A stretch of 64,000 nucleotides of DNA from the NCBI GenBank assembly GCA_945903445.1, contig CAMDNZ010000013.1, forward strand, positions 13,238 to 77,237. Reading direction: 5' to 3'. Shown here one piece after another: positions 54,568-64,000 of this stretch. The DNA is from Bordetella parapertussis. Its GTDB lineage: Bacteria > Pseudomonadota > Gammaproteobacteria > Burkholderiales > Burkholderiaceae_B. The position numbers were made by a program, and so were the translations under genes. Below the pieces are notes generated by a model. The model worked only from the letters and a program-made list of their open reading frames with translations, searched no databases and was not told where the DNA came from. The number at the start of each line of letters is the position of its first letter. Positions within the stretch are counted from its first letter, which is position 1.

Positions 54568-57384
54568 TCATCCTTTGGAGGGATCCCAGCCGGCCGAGGT
54601 CTTCAGTGCGGCAGGCGCCGGCGCGGCACCGAACACCGCAACCCATAGCTCGGTCACCCGAGCGCTTGCCTGGGCAATCAATGCAGGCTCGACCCGAGCT
54701 TTTTCCTGACCTTGCAAGCGGGCCTGGTGCTGGATGCGGCGCAAGGCACGATAGGCATCGCCGACGTCGGCGGCCAGCGTAGGATCGATCAAACCCGCTT
54801 CGGCGGCCAGGCGCAGCAAGGTGATATTGCCCAGATTATTGGCTAATGCAGGGTGAGCGTGCGAGTGCGCCAACACCAAATATTGCGTGGTGAACTCGAG
54901 ATCCACCATGCCGCCCCGGTCGTGTTTGACGTCGAAGAGCTGAGTCGGATTGCGGTGGCCCGCGCTGATGCGATCCCGCATGGCATGCACGGTGTCGCAC
55001 AGCACCTCGGCATCGCGTTGACGCGTGACGATATCGTGGCGCAAGGCCTCGAACGCTGCGCCGACCTCGGGGTCGCCTGCGGCTGCGCGAGCGCGCGTGA
55101 GTGCCTGGTGTTCCCACACCCAGGCCTTGTTTTCCTGATAGGTGCGTAGCGCCTCGACGGGCACGGCGATCAAGCCGGCCTCGCCATCGGGGCGCAAGCG
55201 CAGATCGATCTCGTACAACCTGCCGGACGAAGTCATCGTCGATAACCATGACGCCATGCGTCGTCCCAGCTTGCCATACACCTCGGCGGCATCTTCGCGC
55301 GCATCGTCGTAGACGAACACTAGATCGAGATCCGACGCATAGCCCAGTTCCTTGCCACCCAGCTTGCCATAGGCAATGACGGCGAAACGAGGCGCCAGGC
55401 CGGCCTGTTTGTTCACAAGCGGCCAGACTCGCAGAATGGTTTGCGAGAGCAGCATTTCGGCCAAGGCCGAGAGCTGGTCGGCGAGCTTCTCGACCGTCAG
55501 TTCGCCTTCCAGATCCTGGGCTAGCAATTGAAAGCTGATCTGGCGCTGGACATCGCGCATCAAATTCATCTGGCTTTCGATGTCGGGCTGACCGTCGGGC
55601 AACACGCAGGCGTCCAGGTCGGCGTGCAGTTGTTTGCCTGCTACCACGAAATCAACGGGTTCGAATAGCGTGCGCCAGTCGATCAGGCTGTCCAGCAGCA
55701 AAGGATGCTGAGTCAGGTATTGAGCGGCCCATGGGCTAGCGGCCATCATCCGTGCCAACCGTGCCAGCGTGTCGGGGTATTCGGCCAGCAGGGCCAAATA
55801 GGCGCTGCGTTGGGCCACGGTTTCGATCAGATCGAACAGTCGGGACGCCGCCGCAAGGGGCGCAGAGGTGGCCTGGGCGGCTCGCACGGCGGCCGGTAAA
55901 AGCGCCTCCAGGCGGCGTCGGCTCAGATCGGGCAGACTGCGCACCCGGTGTCCGCCCAGCAGCGATTCGGCCCGTGCCAAAAGCGGCGCGACGTCATCGG
56001 CGCCCAATGTGGCGTGAATCTGATCGGCCAGTGCCTGGGCCGGGTCGCTGGGCGCCTCGATGGCGGGCGCGGGCTCGACATCGTCGCCCTCCATGCCGAC
56101 CAGCCGGAAAACGTTGCGAAACGTCTGCGCCACGAAGCTGCGGTGGTGGCTCAGTTCGGCTTCGAAAGCCTCGGCGGACAGGCCCAAGGCCCGGGCAAGC
56201 GCCTCGCGCGCAGCGGGATCGGTCGGCAGCAGATGCGTTTGTTCGTCTTCGCGGTATTGCAAGGCATGTTCGCAACGGCGCAGGAAGCGGTAGGCATCGT
56301 CCAATTGCCGGGCGTCGTTTATGGTCAATAGCCCCGCACGCTGTTCGGCGTGCAGGGCAGCCAACAACCCGCGCTCTTGCAAGGCAGGCGTGCGACCGCC
56401 GCGTATCAATTGAGAAAGCTGGACGACGAATTCGATTTCACGGATCCCGCCATCGCCCAATTTGATATTGTTGGTGCTGTCGATGCCGGTTCGCGCCAGA
56501 GCGCGCCGCTGCCAATCCTGGCGAATCCGTTCGCGCAGCGCACGTAATGCGGCCAATGCGTCGAAATCGAAGTACTTGCGATAGACGAACGCGCGGCGTA
56601 GGCTTTCCAAAGTGCGTAATTGCTCGGCGCAATCCGACCCCGCGAACGCCTGCACCTCGATAGGACGCGCTTTCAGCCAGGCCTAGCGTTCCCACTCGCG
56701 GCCTTGACCGATCAAGTAGTTTTCGAAGGCGTCCAGGCTCCAGGCCAGCGGTCCGGCATCGCCGTCGGGGCGCAGACGCAGATCGCAGCGAAAGACTTGC
56801 CCGTGTTCGTCCACCTCCGAGATGACAGGCATCATTCGGCGAGTCAAGCGGCCATAGAACTCATGATGGCTGAGGGGGCGAGTACCGTCGGTTTCGCCTT
56901 CTTCGCCATACAACATGACCAGATCGATGTCGGAGGACACATTCAATTCGCGTCCGCCAAGTTTCCCCATGCCAACGATCAACATCTCTTGCGGGCGTCC
57001 TGCCAGATCGCGCGGCACCCCGTGCAACGCGGCCAGTTCGGCGGCCACGCTGCGATAGGCTTGCGCCACCGTTAAGTCGGCCAGGGCCGTCATGGCCGCG
57101 ACGACCTCGTCCAGATCGGCCAACCCGCCCAGGTCGCGCACGATCAAGCAACAAAATATCTTGTCGCGCAGCTTGCGTAGCGCGGCTCGGCATTGTTCGA
57201 CGCTTAATGTCTGGTCTTCGGCCAATCCATGTTCGGCAGCGAACCACTGTTCGATTACCGCAGGCGTCAGGGCCTGCGGTGCTATCCGGTTCAACCAGTC
57301 GGCCCGCTCGGGAATCGCCAACAGGCGGCGGCGCAAATAGCCGGACCATGTCTGGGCATGAACGAGTATTTGCGGATTCGACAT
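54568..57384 (-). pseudogene. glnE: Glutamine synthetase adenylyltransferase, interrupted by an in-frame TAG
   Basis: 938 sense codons in one frame, with a single amber codon at 56683-56685. The N-terminal part (57384-56686, 233 residues) holds the adenylyl-removase nucleotidyltransferase motif [22 protein letters not shown] and ends GREWER. Directly after the TAG the frame continues [10 protein letters not shown] and stays open for 704 residues, including [23 protein letters not shown] and the C-terminal adenylyltransferase motif [23 protein letters not shown]. Homologues normally read REWERYAW here, so TAC/TAT to TAG is the simple explanation. GlnE adenylylates and deadenylylates glutamine synthetase. 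Without suppression no full-length protein forms; a sequencing error must be excluded. Divergent from yhdP. Confidence 0.85.
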
Positions 57385-57481
57385 AACTAGTAAGGAGTTG
57401 GGGGTGACGACAGGCGGTCGGGTCGCCTAAGATAACAGCGATATCGTCATTCCATCCATACGCTTTAGCGTCCAGCCGCAC

Positions 57482-60400
57482 GTGCCGTCCCCGAACTCTG
57501 TATTACGTTATATCTGCTGGACCGCGCTAGGCATGCTCTCGGCAGGTACGCTTGCGGCCGTGCTCGGTAGTATCTGGGCCATGCCTCGTATCGACCAATG
57601 GCGCGGCGAGATCACGCAGGCAGTCGGTGAGCGCTATGGGGTTCGTGTCGATATCGACCATATCGAGGCACGTTGGTCGGGCATGCGTCCGCAGCTGACC
57701 GTGCATGGTGTACATCTGTACGAGCCCGAGGTACCTAGGGGAAAACCCGTAGCGTTGGTCGAGCGACTGACCGGCGAAATTGCCTGGCGGTCGTTGCTGG
57801 CGGGACGCTTGATTTGGGCCACGCTAAGTATCGATGGGGGCGAAGTGACTGCGACCCGCGAGTCCAGACATCAGTTACGCGTGGCGGGCCAGCGTGTCGA
57901 TTTGACGACCGACGACGAGCCCTGGGGGGCGACGCCCGTCGCTCAGTGGATCAAAGATCAATCCGATCTGGTGGTGCATGGCGTCACGGTGCGCTGGATC
58001 GATCAATTCACGCTGGCGCCACCGCTGGTGTTCACCAACATTGCGCTGGTTGTACAGGCCGATGCAGGCATGCATCGCGCCTATTTGCGGGCGACACCGC
58101 GTGGCGGACAAGGTGCACTGATTAGCTTGGCGGGCGAGGTGGAGGGTCGATGGTTCGATTCCGCCAAAAATAAGCGGGTAGCCGCCGATACGCAGGCCGA
58201 TGCGTTGGCCGGAAGATTGCATGCCGAGTGGCACAACATCGACGTGGCTCAGTGGACGCCATGGTTGCCGATAAAGGGTCTGCATGGGCGAATGTCTGTG
58301 CGCGCCTGGGCCGATGCCATCGATGGCCGTCTGGGTCAGGCGAGGCTCGATGTTCGGGGGCACCAGATGGCGTGGCAGGATGCTGCCCGCCGTCATATCG
58401 AGACCGATGACGTCAGTGTCACGCTACGTGGCGATAGTCAAACTGTCGCGGCATGTTGGCGGGGCGACACCGGTCGTTGTGGCGCCGATGGCACCGCAGC
58501 CCTCGAACTTAAGGGCGACGCGCGTGCCGTGACCGTATCGATTCCAGATCGATTCGAAGGCCGTCCCTGGACGGCGCATTCGCTCACTGCGACTGCGGCG
58601 CTAGCCGTGGGGGCCGCTACGGTGTCCCGCGCCGACATCTCACAGGCCACGCTCTACAGCGACGACCTACAAGCCATCGTGCGGGGGCAGTGGTACGCGC
58701 GAGCCGGTGAAGCAGCGGGCGTTGCCGATTTGCACGCCGATATCGGTCGCGCATCCCTGTCCGCCGTGCATCGCTACGTGCCCACGATCGTCGCCGCCCA
58801 GGTCCGGCGTTGGTTGCGGGACGCCTTGTCGGGTGGAAGTCTGGTCGATGCGCAAATGGCCTTGCATGGCCCGCTGATGCAGTTCCCGTTCAATTTGCCG
58901 AAGGACGACGGCGCGTTCTCCTTGGCCGGGCGAGTGGTGGGCGCACGCTTGAACTATGCGCCGCATTGGCAGGAGGGCGGCGATAGCGGTGCCTGGCCGA
59001 TCCTGACGCACATCAACGGTCGGCTTCAGATGGCGAACGCCAGCCTGACCGTCGAAACCGACGAAGGCGCCCAGCTTCAAGGGCAGGGCCGCGCCGTTGC
59101 GGTCAAGCATGCGTTGGCGCATACCGACGATCTGGGTGCGGATAACGCCATTCTGGCGGTCGAGGCGCAGACCGAAGGCGATGCTCAGGCGTATATCGAT
59201 GTGCTGGCGGGTTCGCCCTTGGGGGCCTTGGTAGGCGGTCGATTGGCGCAGACACGGGCAAGCGGCGACATGGCCGTGCCGCTGGTGTTGAGTATTCCTT
59301 TGGATGAGACCGACGACACGGCGGTTCGCGGCGAGGCGGTCATGAAGGGCGTGAGTTTCTGGCCCGGTCAATCGGTCCCGCCGGTCACCGCGCTGGACGG
59401 CAAGCTGGTGTTCACGCGCGAGGCATTGCGCGCCGATGGCTTGAAGGGCCGCTGGCTGGGCGGCCCTGTCGCGTTTTCTGGCACGTTAAGCGAGACTGGG
59501 CAGGATCTGAACATCGACGGTCGCGTCGCCATGGATGCCGTGCGCCGTTGGCGCGGCGATGCACGACCGATATTGGCGCGCGCCAAAGGCGATCTCGTCT
59601 ACAAAGCAAGCTTCGGCTATGACCACGGCGAAGTCACGCGCGCGCAGTGGGATAGCGACCTGCGCGGTCTGTCTTTGGATTTGCCATCGCCTTTTAAAAA
59701 ATCTGCCGATGCGAGCCTGCCGGTCAGCGTGACGTGGCTGCCGCGAGGTGAGGCGGGTCGGGGGCCTGCGACATTGGCCGCGACCGTGGGCGATCGAACT
59801 CGAATGCGCTTCGAGCAAGCCTCGGACGTGTTATCTAAGCCGACCGATGCGAGTGCGAAGCCAGGCGTGCCGATGTTCGCACGGGGTGTTTTGAACATCG
59901 GAGAGTCGGCAGGATTGCCTGCCGAGGGCTTGGCCGTCGCGGCGCGTTTGGACGAGCTGAACCTCGTGCAATGGCGCGATTTGATCGAAGACTTGTCGGC
60001 AGCGCCCACGAACGATTCAGACACTGCGGATTCGCCGAAAGTCACCGCTGCGGACCCCAAGGAGCTCAAAGCCAAGCGTGTCGGGTTCGGACAGCAAGTC
60101 AGCACGAGCACGGTCGCGAAACGCTCGATCGGCTTGATCGAACGTGGGCTGCAATTACAGGTATCGACGCCTCGATTAGTGGCCGGTCGCTATAAATTCG
60201 ATGACGCCAGCCTGAGCGCCGAGCGCAAGCCCGGGCCGCAATCCACATCCTGGCAGACGCACGTCGCTTCGCGTCAAGCCGATGGTCGGATCGACTGGCA
60301 GCGTGACACGACGGGTGCCCCAGGAACAATAGATGCCCGCATGTCGCGTTTATGGCTGGAGCCTGCCGACATCGACGACGATGAGGCTGTCGCCGCAACC

Positions 60401-61282
60401 GACCGCGCCGCGCAAGACCTTTCCGGATTCCCGGCGATCAGCCTGCACGTCGACGATTTTTCGGTATACGGCCGTGCCTTGGGCGAATTGAAGATGAGCG
60501 GCACCAATGTCAATCGAGGCGAGCAATGGCGGCTCGATCGCCTGACGGTCGTCAATCCAGCGGCCAGCCTGATCGTCGACGGCGTCTGGAATGCCGAAGG
60601 AGCGCGCCGCGGCTTAGACGCCACGGTGCATTTGGCGATTGCCGACGCGGGCGATCTGCTGGGTCGCGTTGGATCGCCCAATCTGGTGGCGCAGGGGGCC
60701 GGTACGATAGTGGGACGCCTGTTCTGGCAGGATTCGCCCTGGACGCACGATTTACGCAAGCTGGATGCGCGTTTCGACGTCGATCTGAAGTCGGGTCGAT
60801 TCGTTCAAGTCGAATCGGCTTCGGTGAAATGGCTGTCGTTACTGTCGTTGCAATCCTTGCCCAGGCTGGCATCGATGCAAGTCGATCCCGCCAAGCTTGT
60901 GCAGGGCGGTTTCGTTTTCGACAGGATCGGTAGCGCGTTGAAAATCAACAAAGGCGTGTTGGAGGTCGAGGATTATTCGATCTCCGGGCCGGCCGCGCGT
61001 ATTCGGTTGGACGGCCAGAGCGATCTGGTCGATCGTCGCTGGGACATGCGGGCGCGAGTGGTGCCCAATATCGACGCCAGCGGCGCGGCCTTGGCGACTA
61101 CGCTGATCAATCCGATTTTGGGTGCGGGTGCTTTGGTGACCCAATGGGTGATACGCGCTCCCCTGGAGCAGGCACTGACTCAGCAGTTCCGGGTTCGAGG
61201 CCATTGGGAAAACCCCGAAGTCGAGATCGACATCGCTACGCCAGACCACAAAAAGGCCGTCCGAACGCCGGACGGCCCCTGA
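57482..61282 (+). CDS. yhdP: YhdP-family AsmA-like protein (TIGR02099)
   Basis: 1266 residues starting at a GTG. One N-terminal membrane helix (residues ~10-33) followed by a very long extracytoplasmic part rich in beta structure, as in the AsmA-like proteins TamB, YdbH and YhdP, which in E. coli bridge the periplasm and support phospholipid traffic to the outer membrane. Family cues: RIDQWRGEITQAVGERYGVRVDIDHIEARWSGMRPQL near the start, PVALVERLTGEIAWRSLLAGRL, and the C-terminal YSISGPAARIRLDGQSDLVDRRWDM and NPILGAGALVTQWVIRAPLEQ. Its last nine codons overlap the terminator hairpin of rho. Starts 97 bp from glnE, divergently. Confidence 0.9.
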   Translation: MPSPNSVLRYICWTALGMLSAGTLAAVLGSIWAMPRIDQWRGEITQAVGERYGVRVDIDHIEARWSGMRPQLTVHGVHLYEPEVPRGKPVALVERLTGEIAWRSLLAGRLIWATLSIDGGEVTATRESRHQLRVAGQRVDLTTDDEPWGATPVAQWIKDQSDLVVHGVTVRWIDQFTLAPPLVFTNIALVVQADAGMHRAYLRATPRGGQGALISLAGEVEGRWFDSAKNKRVAADTQADALAGRLHAEWHNIDVAQWTPWLPIKGLHGRMSVRAWADAIDGRLGQARLDVRGHQMAWQDAARRHIETDDVSVTLRGDSQTVAACWRGDTGRCGADGTAALELKGDARAVTVSIPDRFEGRPWTAHSLTATAALAVGAATVSRADISQATLYSDDLQAIVRGQWYARAGEAAGVADLHADIGRASLSAVHRYVPTIVAAQVRRWLRDALSGGSLVDAQMALHGPLMQFPFNLPKDDGAFSLAGRVVGARLNYAPHWQEGGDSGAWPILTHINGRLQMANASLTVETDEGAQLQGQGRAVAVKHALAHTDDLGADNAILAVEAQTEGDAQAYIDVLAGSPLGALVGGRLAQTRASGDMAVPLVLSIPLDETDDTAVRGEAVMKGVSFWPGQSVPPVTALDGKLVFTREALRADGLKGRWLGGPVAFSGTLSETGQDLNIDGRVAMDAVRRWRGDARPILARAKGDLVYKASFGYDHGEVTRAQWDSDLRGLSLDLPSPFKKSADASLPVSVTWLPRGEAGRGPATLAATVGDRTRMRFEQASDVLSKPTDASAKPGVPMFARGVLNIGESAGLPAEGLAVAARLDELNLVQWRDLIEDLSAAPTNDSDTADSPKVTAADPKELKAKRVGFGQQVSTSTVAKRSIGLIERGLQLQVSTPRLVAGRYKFDDASLSAERKPGPQSTSWQTHVASRQADGRIDWQRDTTGAPGTIDARMSRLWLEPADIDDDEAVAATDRAAQDLSGFPAISLHVDDFSVYGRALGELKMSGTNVNRGEQWRLDRLTVVNPAASLIVDGVWNAEGARRGLDATVHLAIADAGDLLGRVGSPNLVAQGAGTIVGRLFWQDSPWTHDLRKLDARFDVDLKSGRFVQVESASVKWLSLLSLQSLPRLASMQVDPAKLVQGGFVFDRIGSALKINKGVLEVEDYSISGPAARIRLDGQSDLVDRRWDMRARVVPNIDASGAALATTLINPILGAGALVTQWVIRAPLEQALTQQFRVRGHWENPEVEIDIATPDHKKAVRTPDGP
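61250..61277 (-). terminator. Rho-independent terminator of rho, inside the yhdP coding end
   Basis: A 9-bp stem GGCCGTCCG/CGGACGGCC (61255-61263 with 61269-61277), followed on the minus strand by TTTTT. It lies 40 bp after the rho stop and within the last codons of yhdP. Confidence 0.8.
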
Positions 61283-61316
61283 TGTGCCGGGTGGGCCGAT
61301 AGACCCACCGCGCCGC

Positions 61317-62573
61317 CTACTTCTTCATCATATCGAAGAATTCGGCGTTGTTCTTGGTGGCACGCATCTTGTCCATGATGAATTCCATCGCTTGGATTTC
61401 GTCCATGTCGTGGATGAACTTGCGCAACACCCACACCTTTTGCAGCAGATCGGGCTTGATCAGCAGCTCTTCGCGGCGAGTGCCCGACTTGTTCAAATTG
61501 ATCGACGGGTACACACGCTTTTCAGCCAGACGGCGTTCGAGGTGGACTTCCGAGTTGCCCGTACCTTTGAACTCTTCGTAGATCACCTCGTCCATGCGGC
61601 TACCGGTTTCGATCAGGGCCGTGCCGATGATGGTGAGCGAACCGCCTTCTTCCAGATTGCGGGCCGCGCCGAAAAAGCGCTTCGGACGTTGCAGGGCGTT
61701 GGCGTCCACACCGCCGGTCAGCACCTTGCCGCTGGCAGGCACGACCGTGTTGTAGGCACGAGCCAGACGGGTGATCGAATCGAGCAGAATCACCACGTCC
61801 TTCTTCATTTCGACCAAGCGCTTGGCTTTTTCGATGACCATTTCGGCCACTTGGACGTGACGGGTGGCGGGTTCGTCGAAAGTCGAGGCCACCACTTCGC
61901 CGCGCACCGTGCGCTGCATTTCGGTCACTTCTTCGGGACGCTCGTCCACCAGCAGGACGATCATCACGGCGTCCGGATAGTTGGTGGTGATGGCGTGCGC
62001 GATGTGCTGCATCATCACCGTCTTGCCCGACTTGGGGCTGGCGACGATCAGGCCGCGCTGGCCCTTGCCCAAAGGGGCGAAGACGTCGAGGATCCGGCCA
62101 GTCAGGTTTTCTTCGCTCTTGATGTCGCGCTCGAGCGTGAGTGACTTGTTCGGGTGCAGCGGCGTCAGGTTCTCGAACATGATCCGATGCTTGATCTGTT
62201 CGGGCGCCACGCCGTTCACCTTGTCGACCTTCACCAACGCGAAGTAGCGCTCGCCGTCTTTCGGCACGCGCACTTCGCCTTCGATCGAATCGCCCGTGTG
62301 CAGGTTAAATCGGCGGATCTGCGACGGCGAGATATAGATGTCGTCGGTGCTGGCCAGATACGAGGTATCGGGCGAGCGCAGAAAGCCGAAGCCGTCGGGC
62401 AGCACTTCGAGCACGCCATCGCCGAAGATCTGTTCGCCTTGTTTGGCGCGCCGTTTCATGATCGCAAACATCAATTCCTGCTTGCGCAGGCGGTTTGCGT
62501 TGTCGATTTCCAGGCTGGCAGCCATTTCCAGCAGGTTGGAAACGTGCAGGGCCTTCAGTTCATTCAAGTGCAT
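61317..62573 (-). CDS. rho: Transcription termination factor Rho
   Basis: 418 residues, standard length. Hexameric RNA helicase that ends transcription. N-terminal [26 protein letters not shown]-binding cold-shock-like fold with [32 protein letters not shown]; Walker [11 protein letters not shown]; Walker [17 protein letters not shown]; the [11 protein letters not shown] segment; and the secondary RNA-binding Q/R loops around [20 protein letters not shown]. The start matches the family although no Shine-Dalgarno is obvious. Directly downstream of trxA, a common neighbourhood in proteobacteria. Confidence 0.98.
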   Translation of the reverse strand: MHLNELKALHVSNLLEMAASLEIDNANRLRKQELMFAIMKRRAKQGEQIFGDGVLEVLPDGFGFLRSPDTSYLASTDDIYISPSQIRRFNLHTGDSIEGEVRVPKDGERYFALVKVDKVNGVAPEQIKHRIMFENLTPLHPNKSLTLERDIKSEENLTGRILDVFAPLGKGQRGLIVASPKSGKTVMMQHIAHAITTNYPDAVMIVLLVDERPEEVTEMQRTVRGEVVASTFDEPATRHVQVAEMVIEKAKRLVEMKKDVVILLDSITRLARAYNTVVPASGKVLTGGVDANALQRPKRFFGAARNLEEGGSLTIIGTALIETGSRMDEVIYEEFKGTGNSEVHLERRLAEKRVYPSINLNKSGTRREELLIKPDLLQKVWVLRKFIHDMDEIQAMEFIMDKMRATKNNAEFFDMMKK

Positions 62574-62615
62574 TGCGTGGGAAGGGGAGATAGGATCGTG
62601 GTTGGGAGGCGAATG

Positions 62616-62636
62616 GCGGGCCTCGGACGGGCCCGC
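62616..62636 (-). other. Hairpin in the trxA-rho gap
   Basis: Stem GCGGGCC/GGCCCGC (62616-62622 with 62630-62636) in the 94-bp gap before rho. No T tract. Could act in the rho leader, whose expression is autoregulated in other bacteria. Confidence 0.4.
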
Positions 62637-62667
62637 GCGAACTTACAACGCTATTGTACAGGGTGAA

Positions 62668-63000
62668 TCAGTTGCCGAGTGCGCTGTCCAAAAATGCGGT
62701 CAATTGCGTTTTCGACAGGGCGCCCACTTTGGTGGCCGCGGCTTCGCCGTTCTTGAACAGCATCAGCGTCGGAATGCCGCGAATGCCATACTTGGCCGGG
62801 ATGTCCTGGTTTTCGTCGACGTTGACTTTGACGATGGTGACGCGATCACCGTAGGTTTTGGCGGCTTCGTCCAGAATCGGTGCGATCGACTTGCAGGGGC
62901 CACACCATTCGGCCCAGTAGTCCACCAGGACCGGCTTGTCGGATTTCAGGACGTCTGCGTCGAACGACGCGTCGTTTACATGCTTGATGAGATCGCTCAT
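62668..63000 (-). CDS. trxA: Thioredoxin 1
   Basis: 110 residues, one thioredoxin domain with active site [15 protein letters not shown] and the cis-proline region [15 protein letters not shown]. Reduces protein disulfides in the cytoplasm, recycled by thioredoxin reductase. Located 94 bp upstream of rho on the same strand and divergent from parE. No clear ribosome site before the ATG. Confidence 0.97.
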   Translation of the reverse strand: MSDLIKHVNDASFDADVLKSDKPVLVDYWAEWCGPCKSIAPILDEAAKTYGDRVTIVKVNVDENQDIPAKYGIRGIPTLMLFKNGEAAATKVGALSKTQLTAFLDSALGN

Positions 63001-63268
63001 GGATGGGGTGCGCCGGTGGCCGGTCGCCGCTGGCCGGACTGGCCGCCGACCGTGCGCAAATAAGAGTTATCGATGCGCAAAGCATACCACCGCCCGGGCG
63101 GCCATGGGGCATGGTGGTAGCATAGGCGCCGCCTCAGTGGGTGGCGCGGCATGCCCGATCGGACGAATGCCACCGCCCAATGCCGTGCCCCGACGTCGTG
63201 CCTAGAACGGCAGGACACGCTCGGCTCAGGTGAAACGTGTGTTTTTTTCCACAGATTTTGGGGATACC

Positions 63269-64000
63269 TTGGCCACCACTCCGCGCTACAACGAGGCGTC
63301 GATCCGCGTACTCAAGGGACTGGAACCTGTACGCCAGCGTCCCGGCATGTACACCCGGACCGACAATCCGCTACACATCATCCAGGAAGTGATCGATAAC
63401 GCTGCCGACGAGGCACTGGCCGGTCATTGTAAAAATATCCAAGTCACTCTGCTGGCCGACGGCGGCATCGCGGTCGAGGACGACGGACGCGGTATTCCCG
63501 TGGGCCTGCACCCCGACGAAGGCGCGCCGGTCGTCGAGTTGGTGTTCACCCGCTTGCACGCGGGCGGCAAGTTCGACAAGAAGGGCGGGGGAGCCTACGC
63601 ATTTTCAGGCGGTCTGCACGGCGTCGGGGTGTCTGTAACCAATGCGCTGTCCACTCGGCTCGAAGTCGTGGTTTGGCGCGATGGCGGGACGCATCGTCTG
63701 GCATTTGCCGGTGGCGACGTGGTGGAGCCGCTCGCACCGTACCCGGCGGCGGGCAAGAAAAAATCCGGCACGCGCGTGCAAGTATGGCCGGATCCGAAGT
63801 ATTTCGACTCGGCCGCCATTCCCGCCAACGAGCTCTACAGCCTGCTGCGCAGCAAAGCCGTGCTGCTGCCGGGCGTGAAAGTCCAGCTCAAGCACGAGAA
63901 AACCGGTGAAGTCCGCAGCTGGCATTACGCCGATGGTTTACGCGGCTATCTGGCCGAGTCGCTGGCGGGTGCCGAATTGATGATTCCCTTGTTCGAAGGG
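63269..64000 (+). CDS. parE: DNA topoisomerase IV subunit B (3' partial)
   Basis: 244 codons, then the window ends. GHKL ATPase domain of a type IIA topoisomerase: RYNEASIRVLKGLEPVRQRPGMYT, HIIQEVIDNAADEALAG with the catalytic Glu, VEDDGRGIPVGLHP, LHAGGKFDKKGGGAYAFSGGLHGVGVSVTNALS. The MYTRTDNPLHI context and overall fit favour ParE over GyrB. The start is uncertain: a TTG at 63269 preceded by GGGGA is used here, but a GTG at 63239 with AGGTGA upstream would add ten residues. Divergent from trxA with a ~270-bp gap in which nothing else was recognised. Confidence 0.93.
   Translation, partial: MATTPRYNEASIRVLKGLEPVRQRPGMYTRTDNPLHIIQEVIDNAADEALAGHCKNIQVTLLADGGIAVEDDGRGIPVGLHPDEGAPVVELVFTRLHAGGKFDKKGGGAYAFSGGLHGVGVSVTNALSTRLEVVVWRDGGTHRLAFAGGDVVEPLAPYPAAGKKKSGTRVQVWPDPKYFDSAAIPANELYSLLRSKAVLLPGVKVQLKHEKTGEVRSWHYADGLRGYLAESLAGAELMIPLFEG

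Overview
The window looks like a chromosomal segment of a betaproteobacterium of the order Burkholderiales, most likely family Alcaligenaceae (Bordetella/Achromobacter-like). I infer this from the gene content: mdh-gntR-sdhCDAB-sdhE-gltA linked to prpBCD, a Bug-type solute receptor, a lysine/alanine-rich histone H1-like protein, an EF-P with Arg32 next to its rhamnosyltransferase EarP, a DUF2863 protein, and rho-trxA beside parE. No rRNA, tRNA, CRISPR array, insertion sequence or prophage was recognised.

Layout. 0-7.8 kb: Sir2 deacetylase (5' end cut), DUF72, DUF2383, a UvrD-type helicase, the H1-like protein with an internal 42-bp repeat array, a CorA/ZntB-type transporter and an anchored nuclease. 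7.9-14.7 kb: a four-gene peptide-type ABC importer operon with unusual architecture (receptor with a C-terminal membrane anchor, enlarged second permease, fused double ATPase), closed by an overlapping SH3-like gene. 14.7-17.2 kb: a decayed MHYT sensor gene and an orphan CpaE/TadZ-like ATPase. 17.3-20.7 kb: efp, earP and DUF2863. 20.8-29.5 kb: acnA and a divergent biotin cluster, bioA-bioB facing bioF and one gene that fuses BioH-like, BioC and BioD domains. 29.5-34.7 kb: Bug receptor, CDF transporter, speG and an AT-rich stretch with three small secreted paralogues. 34.8-49.9 kb: a central-carbon block of acnB, prpDCB, mdh, a GntR regulator, sdhCDAB, sdhE and gltA. 50-51 kb: two paralogous secreted four-cysteine peptide precursors. 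51-64 kb: clpB, queH, glnE interrupted by an in-frame amber codon, yhdP, rho, trxA and the start of parE.

The acnA, acnB and mdh/gntR promoters share a 20-bp sequence built on the palindrome TCTTATATAAGA. The likeliest reading is that the GntR/UTRA protein encoded at the third site autoregulates and controls a TCA/methylcitrate regulon: aconitases A and B, malate dehydrogenase and probably prpBCD. The sdh promoter region lacks this site but carries an imperfect 15-bp-period repeat.

The best candidates for something undescribed are the single-chain BioH-BioC-BioD protein, the paired CxxxC...CxC secreted peptides between gltA and clpB, the family of small two-cysteine secreted proteins at 32.8-34.7 kb, and the 15-bp repeat before sdhC.
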